From assembly GCA_030015575.1 (NCBI GenBank), contig JASDDO010000026.1, forward strand, positions 72,317,433-72,381,432: a stretch of DNA of 64,000 bases, in the 5' to 3' direction. Made by a program: the position numbers and the translations under genes. The first letter of the stretch is position 1, and each line of letters opens with the position of its first letter. The DNA is from Agapanthus africanus. Lineage: Eukaryota > Streptophyta > Magnoliopsida > Asparagales > Amaryllidaceae. Of the stretch, positions 1 to 13,600 are shown piece after piece. Under the pieces are notes generated by a model. That model was not told the DNA's origin. It saw nothing but the letters and a program-made list of their open reading frames with translations, and searched no databases.

Positions 1-99
1 ATTTCTCTTGAAACCTGTTTGATTCTTATTTTTACATACGACTTTTTTTTAGGGTCGTCATCCATTATGTGGCATAGGTGTTACATCACGTACGAAACT

Positions 100-146
<47 letters not shown>
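100..146. repeat. (TA)n-(GA)n microsatellite
   Basis: About 22 bp of alternating TA run directly into about 24 bp of alternating GA. It abuts the left end of the first foldback element. Confidence 0.95.
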
Positions 147-147
<1 letters not shown>

Positions 148-527
148 TTAATGGAGGAAAGATATCATATGAGGGAATTTCCTCATACGGCGTCGAAAAA
201 ATACATTCTCCATGATTTCTTTTAAGGATCGGCATACATCATCATCATCATCTGTCATCTAAGATGTGGATACACCAAATTTCAGGTAATTCTACCACTT
301 TTTCACCATTGATTTAGTAGGTGCAAAATTAACGGTTTACTTACGATAGAACTTTTTACATTGCAAATTCAACGGTGAAAATACGGTAGAATCATATGAA
401 ATTTGGTGTATCCATATCTTAGATGATAAAGGTTATGATGATGGTTGCCGATCGTCGGAAAAAATCATAGAGGGTATATTTTTTCGACACCATCGGAGGA
501 AATTCCCTCCTATGGCCTCTTTTCTTC

Positions 528-531
<4 letters not shown>
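147..531. mobile_element. Foldback MITE A
   Basis: About 385 bp with two long inverted arms (about 147-308 and 375-531) and a short AT-rich spacer. The arms share blocks such as GAGGGAATTTCCTC, GTCGAAAAAATA, GATCGGCA and GGATACACCAAATTTCA, read in opposite directions. Both ends touch TA microsatellites, as expected of elements that target TA. It has no coding capacity. The superfamily is not certain; a Tc1/Mariner or Mutator-like foldback is possible. Confidence 0.8.

Positions 532-558
<27 letters not shown>
531..558. repeat. (TA)n microsatellite between MITEs A and B
   Basis: An uninterrupted TA run separates the end of one foldback element from the start of the next. Confidence 0.95.
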
Positions 559-561
<3 letters not shown>

Positions 562-826
562 GGCATAGCTAGCTCAGTTATGCCCTGTGAATAATTACTC
601 CATTTGCTCTTAATTCATGCATAAATTAGGGGTGTTTTTAGTTATTTACAAGGAAAGAGAAGGTAAAAAATCTTATAATTAATGAGGTAATTGATTAATA
701 CAAATCTCATAGGATCTTCACAAGATTCTTCTCTCTTTGTAAATGACAAAAATTATCCTTTATCTATGAGTGAAGGGCAAATGAAGTAATTATCCATGAG
801 GCATAACTAAGCTGGTTATGCCCTGA
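559..826. mobile_element. Foldback MITE B
   Basis: About 268 bp with diverged inverted arms of roughly 115 bp. The outer ends read CAGGGCATA inwards from both sides, and shared blocks include AGTTATGCC, ATAATTACT and TTATTTACAA/TCATTTACAA. Each arm also has a small internal inverted copy of GGGCATA near its tip. No ORF is present. It lies between two TA microsatellites. Confidence 0.78.
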
Positions 827-840
827 GAGTAAATTAGCCT

Positions 841-842
<2 letters not shown>

Positions 843-897
<55 letters not shown>
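843..897. repeat. (TA)n-(GA)n microsatellite
   Basis: About 40 bp of TA followed by a short GA run, abutting the left end of the third foldback element. It has the same TA-then-GA order as at 100-146. Confidence 0.95.
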
Positions 898-898
<1 letters not shown>

Positions 899-1110
899 GT
901 TGCAATCCTATGATAGGATTTGGAAGCAAATCCTACCGATATTTTAGCCATTGGATATACATAGAGATGTGTGCTATTGCTAGCAATTATGAAACGGAGG
1001 CTTCATTTTTCTATTTAATTACATGGTTGCATGCACGCCTCTCAATACATATCCAATGGCTAAAATATGGGTAGGATTTGTTTCAAAATCCTACTGATAG
1101 GATTGTGGGC
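898..1110. mobile_element. Foldback MITE C
   Basis: About 213 bp with inverted arms of about 70 bp. Shared blocks are CAATCCTAT, AGGATTT, CAAATCCTACC and ATTTTAGCCATTGGATAT. A short variable centre separates the arms. It is the third independent foldback in a row and is non-coding. Confidence 0.8.
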
Positions 1111-1230
1111 TGTATATGTAAGGTATTTAAGCGCGGGTCTTAGGCTCTTCAAAAAGATAGACAAAATAGAAGGAAAAAACGATCAAATAAATTGGGTATA
1201 ATTGTTATTTTAATGTTATCAATATCTTAC

Positions 1231-1624
1231 CTTGAAGCAGACTCTTCAACATTCTCCTCGATCTCAAGAGCTGACTCGGATAGTTCAGCAGTTCCTTTCT
1301 CACTTTCAGTATCATTCACAAAACTAGAAGTTAGTCCAAAATTTGCATCAAAACTTCCAAAACTTAATCCATTTCTTTCATAAACTGGAACTTGCAGATG
1401 ATTTGGAATAATAACATGTTTTGTGTCTGAAAACTGCAACTCCTCCAATTTGCTCTGAAGCTTTGAAGTAGGATCATCCAAAATCATAGAACTTGATGCA
1501 GGCAGTGCACGAGTAACAGCTTCCTTCGTTGTAGGTTCAACATCAGTAGTTTCAAGTTTTACTGGCACTGGCGCGGGTTTTGCATTTGTTGATTTGGGTT
1601 TCCACTCTTTTACAGGACCAGCTG
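1231..1624 (-). CDS. GIP1L: GIP1-like exon 6 (LSFGSFD block)
   Basis: A 394-bp exon encodes residues 334-464. It carries [10 protein letters not shown], a helical LQSKLEELQ segment, [11 protein letters not shown] and [11 protein letters not shown], which mark the long GIP1-like paralogues, then an acidic [11 protein letters not shown] end. The acceptor is a tandem CAGCAG; using the second AG would drop one Ala and shorten the exon to 1231-1621. The donor CAAG-GTAAGA is strong. It ends in phase 2, so at least one more exon is needed. Confidence 0.9.
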
Positions 1625-4600
1625 CTGAACAAAAAGCATGCAACAATATCAGGGCCTTGAATGATTCCTCGAAGGCCGCATTGGCAGAAAGTATCATTAG
1701 GAAATGGACCTCTATGAATAATGAAGTGGTAACTGTGTTACTGATAATAGAGAGATCAAGATGACGTAAGAATTATATCACACCATATTCAGAGCCATAA
1801 ACAATATTTTGTAGCATGCAGATGAATCTAACCGTGAAACAACTGTTCACACAGCGAAAACCCCTGAGAATTCACAATTGTTCTGCTGATTTTTGAGGAA
1901 AAAGATATTACTCTGAGGAAATATAAGATCATGTGTTTCTTCACTGCAATTGACTAGTATATTCAATTAGAGAAGAAACTTTGCTGAACAAGTATTTCTT
2001 CATAACAGGTTTGTATAGCAGCAGGTTTCAGCATAAAAGATCTGGTCATGTGTGGCATCTGAAAGCTGAATAATTAATTCAGACTAGAATACTTCAAGTT
2101 GCTATGCATCTCAAATCAGAAGGCAGACCAAGTAATTTCAGTATCAACCTCTAAATTAACAGCTATCTGCGTTAACTGAAGTATGTGTAAACATCAAGAT
2201 TAGTAGCAAACCAACAAAACCAACGATGTGGTAGATTCCACGATGAGACAGACTCGCTGTTTTTCCATGTGCAGCATGGTTTGAAACTTGCCGGTCCCGA
2301 TCCGATCCCGATCCGAGATGGCCGATTCTGATCCCAACTATGAGCGTCCAAGTTTCAAGACCGATACCATCTGTTACCGAGTAATATTGGGTTCACCGTT
2401 TCATTAGTCGGGTTTTAGTGTTAAGTTGTGAGTTTATTAATAGTTTAATGGGTTAATTAATGATCTAATCAGTATAATTATAGGTTTGGGGCTCTCCCTC
2501 CCTGCCTGTTTTCACCTCTCTTAGATCCCTCTAGTCTGGGGTGGGGGATGGATCTTAATCACTTCCCCCGCCCCAGGCCACTTCCCATTTTTCTTGTTTT
2601 CCTTTGTTTTTCCTCTCTTTTTTTAATAAAGCTACCATTTTTATTCTTGGAGAGGTTGGATCTGATTGTTAGATGAGTGGACACATATGAGGAGGGCTCG
2701 ATGTGGCCATAGAGAAGTCGAAACCGGTGAGGTTGGGATCTGGTCTGACCATGGGAGGCCCCAGTCAAAGACGAGGTGACTAGATCGGCAAGGAAATTGT
2801 TGGATCTGAAAGGGGTAGGTCAGATCCGAGCATAAATGTGTTGATCTAGTGATTTGGGGTTAGATTTGACCATTCGATGGTTCAATCCGGTGATTTGTGG
2901 TTCTAGTCGGGCCATATTATTTCCAATCCGTTGATGTGGGGATGTCTACGGTGATGTGAAACCTTATTTGACGATGGGGGTGGTCAAATACAGCGATGGT
3001 GGAGATCAGATCTAGGCATGAGTTGTATTCTTTCTTTTTTTTAACAAAAGGTGTGAGGTGTTTTCAGCGATGTGGATGCCGAGCTTGGCCATGAGATACA
3101 CCGATGCAATGTTGTGGTGGCTAGATCTGGCGTGTGGAAGCTGATCTCGGCTATGAGATGCCAATCCGGTAAAAAGGAGGCTCATTCTAGCTGTTGGGGA
3201 TGGATTAGGCGAGCGGCGCGGTCGGCGACGTTTAATCTGTACGCGGCACACGTTTGAGCAGCGAGTGGCATGTTCGAGCTGTGATCGACACGCATTCGAG
3301 CTGCAAGCAGCGCACAAGGGGCTTGCACGCGCGTTCAATCTGCGAGCGGCACGCAAGAGTGGCGGAGCGGCGTGCAAGGGGCGCGCGTTCGAGATGCGAG
3401 TGGTGCACAAGGGGCACATGATCGAGCTGCGAGCGGTGCGTGTTTGAGGTCTAAATAAAGCGCAAGGGGTGCATGCTCAAGCTGCGAGTCCCAAGGAGCG
3501 CATGCTCGAGTTATGAGCAGTGCGCAGTGGATGACGATGTGGGGGTATAGAGATCCGTGCATGACGAGGCCCAATCCAGCGACATAAGGTTCCAGGCAGT
3601 TGCCACTACTTTGTTATTTTGTATGCTCGTAGGGCCTGCGTGCCAAAGGAGATACTTGCTTTATATTTTTCGTTGTTCTTGCTAGACTTTTTCTGCATTG
3701 CAACTTTGTAAGCTTTGCAGTTGTGAGGATCTTGTTTCACTAAAAACTTTTTGATGAATTCGGTGGGCTTAATTATCCCACCTTTATCTCAAAAAAATAT
3801 TATAGGATATTGGGTAATTACGGTACTTTAACGTTGTCAGTACAACTTTAGACATCACTGATCACAAAATAATTTCTCAAATTGTTTATAGTTACTTTAA
3901 ATTGTTTATTTAAAGTTCGCCTAATTTTTGAAAATTATCTTTCTCAAACGATATAAAATCTGAGGCGGGTGATATAACCAAGATGGCTAATTAGTCCTCT
4001 AAAATGCAGTCTAGCGGGGCGCTTAAGCGGCCATCTAAGCAGGATCGGCCCTAATTCACTCTGCTTTGACCATAAACGGTTGCATTAAATGATCTAGAGG
4101 CTTTAAGATTTTAAGCATGCTCTCCCGTCAAAGTGGGTGCTTAAATGGATTATAATACAATCTTCATAAACCAGGTTTATGGTTTCTTTAAAAATAACTG
4201 ACCCAAAACCCTTATTAAATAAGGGTACACGTCTCGATCTATTTTCAAATAACACAAACGAACAAACCCTAAAGTATTCTAGTCGGTGCTTTCCTCGTCA
4301 CTCTCCTGTCAGGTCTCTAAAGGATCGCTGGCAAAAGCCTAAGTAATTTTGTCCAAATCATGTTATGTGCTTCTCATGTCTCTCTTCTGTTTTTCAATTT
4401 CATCTCACGAGGTATGTAATTTGCAGGCCGAAAATTTTAGTTAGAAATTTATGATTTGTCGTTATATTTCATCTAATGTCATGTATTATAATTTTTTTGA
4501 TACTATGCACTCCATTCAATATGAAGTTGCTACATAAATTTAATATATTTCTAATTACATTGTTTTTAAAACTTTTCCGTGATTTTTACTATTTTATGTG

Positions 4601-7600
4601 TGTGTGTATATGAAACATAGTTTTAATGAAAATTAAAAAACATGCCTAGACAGGCTTAAACGGCAGCTAGGCGCTAGGCAATACGCTAACCACTCAACTC
4701 CGCCTAGCGCTTTTAACAACCTTGCTACTAATTCCGATCCCAAAAGTGGCCGACCTTTACCAATCACGATACAGAGACTATAAACCTTGATGTGCGCTCA
4801 AGGTATATACTAATTGGTAAGAGAATAATTAAACGCCTGCATAATTCCATAAACAGTATTAGAAATATGTCAGAATGATTAGAAGTACCTCTCTGATGAC
4901 CATTCACCTGTTGTGATCTGTTGCTGTAATTAGAAGATGGTCTGCTTCCAGCAGAACTAGTGTGAGATAAAGAATGTGTAGTTTGAGATGAATCTGAAAA
5001 TTGATTCCCCTCAGACCCATGTGATTTCCCTTGCGTTTTCTCATGCATGTATGAATCGTTCATATCAGATGAACCTTTTCCATAGAATGGGATATCAGAA
5101 CCAGAAACATCAGGACAAACAACTTTCTTAACAGCTACTTCCCGTTTGATGACACCCACACCACTTGGGATGCAAGGATCAAGAGTTGGAACTAGAACGG
5201 GGTCTGAGGATGAGGCGTAGAGTCCAGAACTCGAAAGAGGCTTTGGGGATGATCCCAAATAATTTCTAGAACTGGATACATGCTGAACAGATACAGATCT
5301 TTTCCCATCCTCAGTTGAAGGTTTCCCTGTCTCATTGGTTATGGACGCTGCTGGACTTTCTTTAACTAAGATGGTACAGCTGACACTAGAATCTTTGAAT
5401 GTAGATCCCTGGAATGGAACTGGATTCTCAACTTTGGCTGGACCGTCCATCAGGCCAGGTTCAGAACTGCAAAAGACAAGATACAAAAATTTGCATCAAG
5501 GAATGTATGTTTATGTGTATGCCTATGTCCATACAGGAAAGGGAAAATAGAAAGGGAAATAAATTAGACCAAAAAACTAAGCTTTAGTGAGGAAATACGA
5601 TGAAGCAAATGAAAAATAGTTGACATAATGTATATTCATATAGGTATAATGACATTTCATTAAAATGGTTAATTGAAATAGTATATTGACAAACAAGAGA
5701 GTAGTAGCAACAACTAATGAACATAGAAATACTCTCCGAATAAGTATTAAGCATGTGGACCTTTCCCTCCCCGGCATTATCAAAAGCCAAAACAGATCTC
5801 TCTTTGGAACTAGATAATAATTAAGGAAGCTATCAGAAATTATTAGTTAAGTACAATTTGTGTATACGGCTTGCGATATGTATGAAAATAGGGTTACTTC
5901 TTGAAGGAAAAGGTAAAATAAATCATGTAAGCAATCTCAATGAATAAATCAAATGAAGGAATATATACCAGTATCTCAACAGATTCGTGATTGAAACTCA
6001 TCTTGGAAACATTTTTTTGCTTGACAACCATGCGAGAATTTTTCTTTGATCTGATTAGGAACATGTATTGCATTCTTCATTTCGGAAAATATCCAAAAAT
6101 TAATAGATAGATAACACCATACCAAATAGATATTACTGCTGTGTGTGTATAAGTGCAGATTGTCACCCGGACAAAAGATTTGTAAACTTGACTAAGGTTG
6201 AACTTCTCGGCCTCCCAGACATCTCATAGATTGCACAGTCTGAGGCTTTAAGGATTTTCATTATAACAGATCTCCAAAAGTAACTGTGCTAGAATAATAG
6301 AAAAAGAGATATATAGGGATTCAGATATCACAAAGCTTTGAAGGGAGGATTATATAAATTTTTAAAGCTTTTAATATAAGTATCCTCCGCAACTTCTCTT
6401 GTTGGTAATGAAATCTTACTGCTTAAGTAGTGTTATTTTTTTTTGCACAAACATTTATTGTTAAGGTTGGTGGGCATGAGAGTGTCTTGAAATTTTAAAG
6501 GAAACAAATGATAGTACAAATTAAAATTGATTGAATAAGTTCTCCCACTCCCAAACCTTCAATCATCTTTTTATCAGTCAAACTTACTAAATTAGAGTTT
6601 ACAATCCGCTTTTCAATAAAGCTTCATCTCATTCCTTATGGGTAAATTGATTCTTTGGAATCTGTACATCATCTGTGGCTTATAGCTTCCCTGAAAGAAC
6701 CATATACTAAGATAATTGTTAAACCTGTATATTCAAGCCTTACATTGATGGTTCTTAATGACAATGTGGACCTTGGATGTGATAGGGGAGGTGCAATATT
6801 AAGGGCGTGATGAGGTTAGTTAAAGTTTGCTCCTGCTTAGCTTTACGGTTTGAATTCCCATAATGCAAAGAACAGGGTATAGCAGGAACTGAAGCGGATA
6901 CATCATGATACATATATGCAAAGAAAATTCATCATGATGGAAGTTGTGGATGTTGTGATGGATAAAATTTGTAGTTTATGCCTTTATGGAGGCGTAAGCT
7001 TTCATATATTTATCAAGCAATAATGCCGTAGACCTGTAGCAGACAAGTTGGTAAATATAGCTATTGAAGTCATGGGGAGTGCACGGTTAAGCTTTTGCTC
7101 ATTAGGAAGCTAATAATCGAAGTCTGGTTGGTCAATACAGGTTGGGTAGTATCTACATGTAGGGAAACTCAATCAGTAGAACAATGAGTAAAAACATATT
7201 AATACCAGCTATCCTCAGTGTCCTTCACATTTCCTTCCCATATCTTTTATCTGTGCTGGTAAAATTCTTTACAACAACTGAGCCTTTTATCTCAAACATA
7301 TAGGGTAGGCTACATGAACCAACATGAGAATCAAGCCGGGTCCAGCACATGAATCCTCCGCCTCCACTCCTATCGAACAATATACTTTCATTGAGGCCCT
7401 TGACAACCATATCTTTTCGTATCACCTCCATCCATGTTATCTTTGGTCTCCCTTTCGTCCTTGTGACATTGCCTATATCGAAAGTATCCATTCATCGAAC
7501 TGGTACTTCCACAAGTCTGCATCGCACATGAACAAACCATCTTAGCCGGTTTTCCCGCATCTTCTCCTCCGCAGATGTTACACCAACTTTTGCACGAATA

Positions 7601-10600
7601 TCCTCATTTCGCAGCTTATCTTTTCTAATATTACCACACATCCAACGAAGCATGCGCATCTCCACTACGTGCATCTATTGTGTATGATGCTTCTTAGGAG
7701 CCCAGCATTTTGTACTATATAATAAGGCATGCCAAATAGTGTTCCGATAAAACTTCTCTTTCAACTTTAACGGAAAGTTACGATCGCACAAAATCCCTGC
7801 TGCACTCCTCCATTTCAATCAATCAGTTTGGATCCTTTGGTTGACATCGCTATCGATCTCCCCATCCTTTTAGCTGATGGAACCTAGATATCTAAACAGA
7901 TCGCTCGGTGATATCTCTTACCCATCCGGATCACTGTGGTCTTGACTTCTCTGTTTGCTAAATTTACAATGCATATATGTTGTCTTGGACCTGCTCACCC
8001 CCGAGATTTCAACATTTGTCTCCATAACTCCAATGCTGGTCTATGCTTACTCCAATTTGTTCCAGGTTATAGGCTAAAACATGCTCTAATGTCCCCCCAG
8101 GATTGCATCTGGATCGGAAACGGACCGGATATGAAAATACCATATCCGTATCCACTTTCTAGTTTCGGATACGGATATGGTCCGATAAGAAATATCCATA
8201 TCCGTATCCAGGAAAAACGGATATAGATACGATACGAAGCGGATATTAAAGAGACGGATACAAATACGGATCGGATATTTGTAAAAATAACATGACAACA
8301 ACTGAGCCTTTTATCCCAAGCATATGGGGTAGGCTACATGAACCAACAATCACGCCAGGTCCAGCACATGAATCCTCCGCCTCCACTCACTCCTATCGAA
8401 CAATATACTTTCATCGAGTTCTTTGGCAACCATATCGTTTCGTATCACCTCCATCCATGTTTTCTTCGGTCTCCCTTTTGCCTTTTTGCCATTGCCTATA
8501 TCGAGAGTATCTATTCGTCGAACCGGTGCTTCCATAGGTCTGCGTCGCACATGACCAAACCATCTTAGCCGGTTTTCCCGCATCTTCTCCTCCACAGGTG
8601 CTACACCAAATTTTGCACGAATATCCTCATTTCCCACCTTATCTTTTCTAGTGTTACCGCACATCCAACGAAACGCGCATCTCCGCTACGTGCATCTTCT
8701 GTGTATGATGCTTCTTAGGAGCCCAGTATTCTGTACCATATAATAAGACAGGCCGAATAGCGCTCTGATAAAACTTCCCTTTCAATTTTAACGAAGAGTT
8801 ACGATCACACAAAATCCCTGTTGCACTCCTCCATTTCAACCAACCAGCTTGGATTCTTTGATTAACATCGCTATCGATCTCCACATTCTTTTGGATGATG
8901 TAACCTAGATAACTAAACAGGTCGCTCGGTGATATCTCTTGCCCTTCCAATGTTATACCAATATGGTTTTGACTTCTCTGGTTACCAAATTTGCAAAGCA
9001 TATATGCTGTCTTAGACCTGCTCAATCTGAATCCCCGAGATTCCAATATTTGCCTCCATAATTCCAATTTGGCATTAACCCCTGCTTTCGTCTCATTTAC
9101 TAGAACAATATCATCAGCGAATAGAACAATATCTCGTTGTAAAAATAACATGACATAAAAAAAATATAAATTTGAAGCGAAAAATCGATATGTTTGATTG
9201 AATGCTTATTTAACGACTTACAAATATTTGATAAGAGGCAAATTTGCGTGGAAATGAATATTATATGAATACAAAAGCATATTAACAAATATAGTAATAT
9301 AACTAGCGTATTTTTTGAAAAAAATTATAGAAAGATTGATGAAATTATGTCATAATATTATTTTAAATGTATAGCATATAAAATGAGTAAAAAACGTATG
9401 TTTTAAATAGGCATTATCAACGAAAAATTAATTTTAAAAGATTTTTTTGTATTTTTCTGCGGATTTCCGTATCCGAATTCACATATCCAGATATCCGTAT
9501 CCGAATTCACATATCCGGATAATTTTGCTAAAACCATATCCGTATCCAAAAGAATATTTAAATATATATCTATATCCGTATCCGACCGGATATCAAAATT
9601 TGTATCCGTATCTGGGTATCCGTATCCAGATGCAACCCTACCCCTCTCTCACACACACACAAACATCCCCACCCTCGCCGCAAACAATAAGCACATTAGT
9701 TGCCTTCAAACGATACTGAGAAATAATATGTTGAAAAGGCGAAAAGGCTTAATTCTCCAAAACTACCAAAAACTTGGGGAGTGTAGCAAGTAGCTACCAA
9801 ATTCTTTGAAAATTATATAAAACCACCAAGTGTACAAAAACTTGTAAATTAATAAACAATAAACTATCAAACTTGTTTAGTAAATATTCAATAAACTACC
9901 AAGCTTGTTTAGTAAATATTCAGTAATTTACCAAACTAGTTTAAGAAAATTTAGGGATGCCCCTACGCTTTGATGGTTTTCTGTAAATTTCAAAGTACCG
10001 GTTACTTGCCATAACCCCTAAGCTTTTAGTAGTTTTTGGCAAGGTTCGAGATTTCGGCCGGAACCACCGATACGTGGTGGTTTCGTATCGGTTTCGGTTG
10101 AGACCGGTACAAAACCCCGAGACCAATACGAAACCAACTATACAATATCGTTTTGGCTGAAACCTTTTAAAATTTAATTTTTTTAATACCATTTTGACCA
10201 TCATTATGATCATTGTAGGTCTTCGTTGTTAGAAAACCGCAAAAAATGAACCCATCTCCTATATTAATACTTATCTGAGTACACTTTTCATTATATTTTA
10301 CATGATGGCTGGATTTTTAAACACTAGGATCATTGTCTTGTAACATAGAACCATAAATTTAAGTATTTAATATATCTACACTTATATATGTTGTATTACC
10401 ACCGAAACCGAAACCAAAACCCGAACCGAGATTAGCCGAAATCCAACAAAACTAATAAAATTATGAGAAACCGAAACTGAGTTCCTGAACCTTGGTTTTT
10501 GGGAATTAAGTTGTTGACTAGTATAAATGTATACAAGAATCCCACGCATATCAAACACATCAATGCTCCTACATGCCCCACAACACCGTGGCCGTGCGGC

Positions 10601-13600
10601 ATAAATTGGATATGTCAAACACTTATTTAGTGCAAGACGTTGAGAAATAAGAATGTGTCATGCTCCGCTTCCCAAAATACGGATATACGAAGAGTAACGA
10701 AGACCAGCCGTACTACATACAGTAAGGAAAGATCCTTCCATAGGCATATAAAGACCGTCTAGCTAAATATGTCAATATAATGTCCAAAAAATAATAGATA
10801 ACACTGATAATTATGTTACAACGAAACCACAAAGAATACTAGTAATAGGTTCAGAAAATAAAAAATACGGATATACGGAGAATAACGAAGGTCGGCCGTA
10901 CTACCTACGGTAAGAAAAGATACTTCCATGGTCACATAAAAGCTGCCTAGCTAAATATGTCAATATAATGTCCAAAAAAGAATAGATAACACTGATAATT
11001 ATGCTACAACGAAACCATAAAGAATACTAGTAATATGTTCAGAATATAAAAGACGCAAATATAAGCTTATGATACAATAGGTTCAAAATAAGACGAGATC
11101 TGAAAAGACACAAATCCTAATGTCCCGCAAGGACGCACATGCTAAATACTAACTGAAAAAGAAATAAACCTACGGACTATTGGTCTTCTGCAAACGCTTG
11201 ATAATCGCTCTAATCCTGCTCGGCCTGAAATGGTAAGTCTCGGGGATGTCAGAATATCCCAAGTATTGAACGCAAAAAGTGTATGTGGTGTGATAGCATG
11301 AATGTGTTGTAAAGCCCGTGTACGTATGTTTATAAATATATATGAATATAGTAATAATATGAAACATACATGTAAACAGGTCTAGTCGTCAAGTCATATC
11401 CTAACTAGTCACTAAAAGGTAGCATACCCTATCGTGAGTTCGAGTGTGTGCGTCAACCTCTGCAGGAGTATTACCAACCTAAGAGTATGACCCCAAGGGC
11501 AAGGAAACACGGGCCCAAATGTGGAATGAACAAGCGACCAATATAGCCGGGTACAAACTGTAGTAACAAGCGACCGATATAGTCCGGTACGAGATGTAGT
11601 AACAAACGACCGATATAGCCCGGTACAAGCTGCTAGCATGAGACTCTTAAGATCCTGTTGTACGAACGCACACTCAAACCACCCCAACACCCCGCGTATT
11701 CATATCTAATATGATAATAACTGAATCCCTAATTACGAATGCTGAGTAGTCTAGAACTAGTAATATCATGTTAATTGTATAAAAATGAAACTTGTAAACA
11801 GTATAGCTTGTGTCATGGCATGTAATTCAGTATTCTAATTAGAGATCTCGTTTTTAAATAAGTGGACTGGAGTAATGAATCATCATGGCATGTCAAGTAC
11901 AGTCATTATCGTGTAATAGTGTCCATGAACAGTAATAACATGTAAATAACATGTAAAGGTTATTCGAGCATGTCAATAGCACTAGTGTCAAGTAGCATGT
12001 TAAATACAGTCGGTATATTGGTATACAATAAAGCGTTGAAAATAACATGTCATCTATACTATTATGTTAACTATATTATAGATATACAAATTATATTTTC
12101 CTAATCACTGAATGGCTAGTATACATATATATTAAAGATAGCTCAACAACTTTCAAATTTTATTTGTATTTAATTGTATTTTCTTATAGATCCATGCTTA
12201 ATCTATTTCCGTCGATTTTACTTTTAAATACGTTAACTTACTAATGCAATTATTAACTTGTATACAAGAAACATATGATTTCATATTATTAAGATTTATA
12301 AAGTTGCGAACCAACACGGTTTAAAGGACATATTTGGAGAATCGCCGATATTGCATCGACCAAAAAGGGTAAGAATACTTGCCTTGGAGACGGACACGAT
12401 GAACGGAACGATAAAGACAACGATCACGGAACACGACGATGCAGGACAAAACTCGATGCACGGTCCACGTTATGTGCTTCGGCTAGGAAGGTGGCAGTGT
12501 TGGGTTGAGAAGGAAGGGCTCCGATGAGGGGTTGCTAGCATGGGTGCAGGTCTCGGCTGAAAGGGGAGAAGGAGAAGGTGATGGTGGTTTGGGTTCTGTC
12601 GGTGGTGGCAGCGGCTAGAAGAGTCGAGGGCTTCGGTGCTTGGGGTGCTCGGTGATGGGGAGGGGCTGCGGTGGAAGGAAGGTATTGGCTGATTGGGAAA
12701 GAAGGTGGCGATGCTTGGAGGTGGTGGTGTTTGGAGACGCACCTGATGGGTAGGTGGCGATAGTGAGGGGTCTTGGTTGAGGATGATGAAGAGGGATGGC
12801 GATGATGATGGAGTTTGGGCGCTCGGTTGCGGGAGGCAGAAGCAGGAGACGCCGGTGATGGAGTCGTTAGGGGTTGCTCATAGTTGAGGGGGCTCAGCTT
12901 AAGAAGGCGAGGGTTGAAGGGAGGTGAAGGAGATGGGTTTTCTTTGGTTGGTTTTTGTAAAAAGAAGATGATAATGATGGAGAGAGAAAGAAATATACAG
13001 GGTTAGGGTTAGGGTTAAGGTCTGTGAAGGGTTGGAGAGAGAGAGAGAGAACTGTTTTGGATGGAAAGATATGTTAGAATAGTATATGTATAATATATAT
13101 AAAGGGTTAAATTATGTGTTGGGTTGTTTGAAAACATATGTAGAGAGAGTATGATTCAGATGATGACGAGATGATACTTTGTCAAAAAGGTGTAGGGTTT
13201 GTTAAGGGGATATATGTAGAGAGATTAATATAGGTTTCCTGTGTGTGTATATGTGGTTAAAACAAAACTTGCACAAAAAAACCCATATAATCCACGTACC
13301 ACAGCAAACCAACATCAAACCCAATCATCGAATATTTTCTCATACATGTTTTAAAACTATCGTTCTAAAAATATATTATTTGTTTTATATCTTTGTATGA
13401 ATATTAAATCAGATATTGTTAGATTAGCAAACAAATATTTAAATACTAGTAATATATCTATTTAACAAATCTGAAAAACCATAGCTATAACAAACTTAAG
13501 GCAACCATAATTATATGTTCTATCTAAAAAACATATATTAAACTCCAATAATAAAAATAATATTTTTATTTAGGAGAAGTTAAATTGATATTATTATTAT

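Larger units (their letters stand above)
1..1230 (-). other. Partial intron of the GIP1-like gene, filled by three MITEs
   Basis: This stretch follows the strong splice donor at 1229-1230 of the last visible exon, so on the minus strand it is intron sequence running off the window. No coding exon is seen in it. It consists almost entirely of three foldback elements separated by TA/GA microsatellites. The missing 3' exons of the gene must lie to the left of the window. Confidence 0.7.

Noticed and set aside
3012..3447. Overlapping small ORFs on both strands around 3-3.5 kb
   Set aside because: They result from GC-rich degenerate repeats with few stops in any frame.
4010..4725. A hAT element bounded by CTAGCGGGGCGCTTAAG and CGCCTAGCGCTTTTAACAACC
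   Set aside because: The ends are similar in style to hAT termini, but no matching inverted ends or 8-bp duplication were found.
12990..13022. Interstitial telomere-like GGGTTA repeats
   Set aside because: Only about three units, of GGGTTA rather than the usual plant TTTAGGG register, inside an LTR; too short to mean anything.
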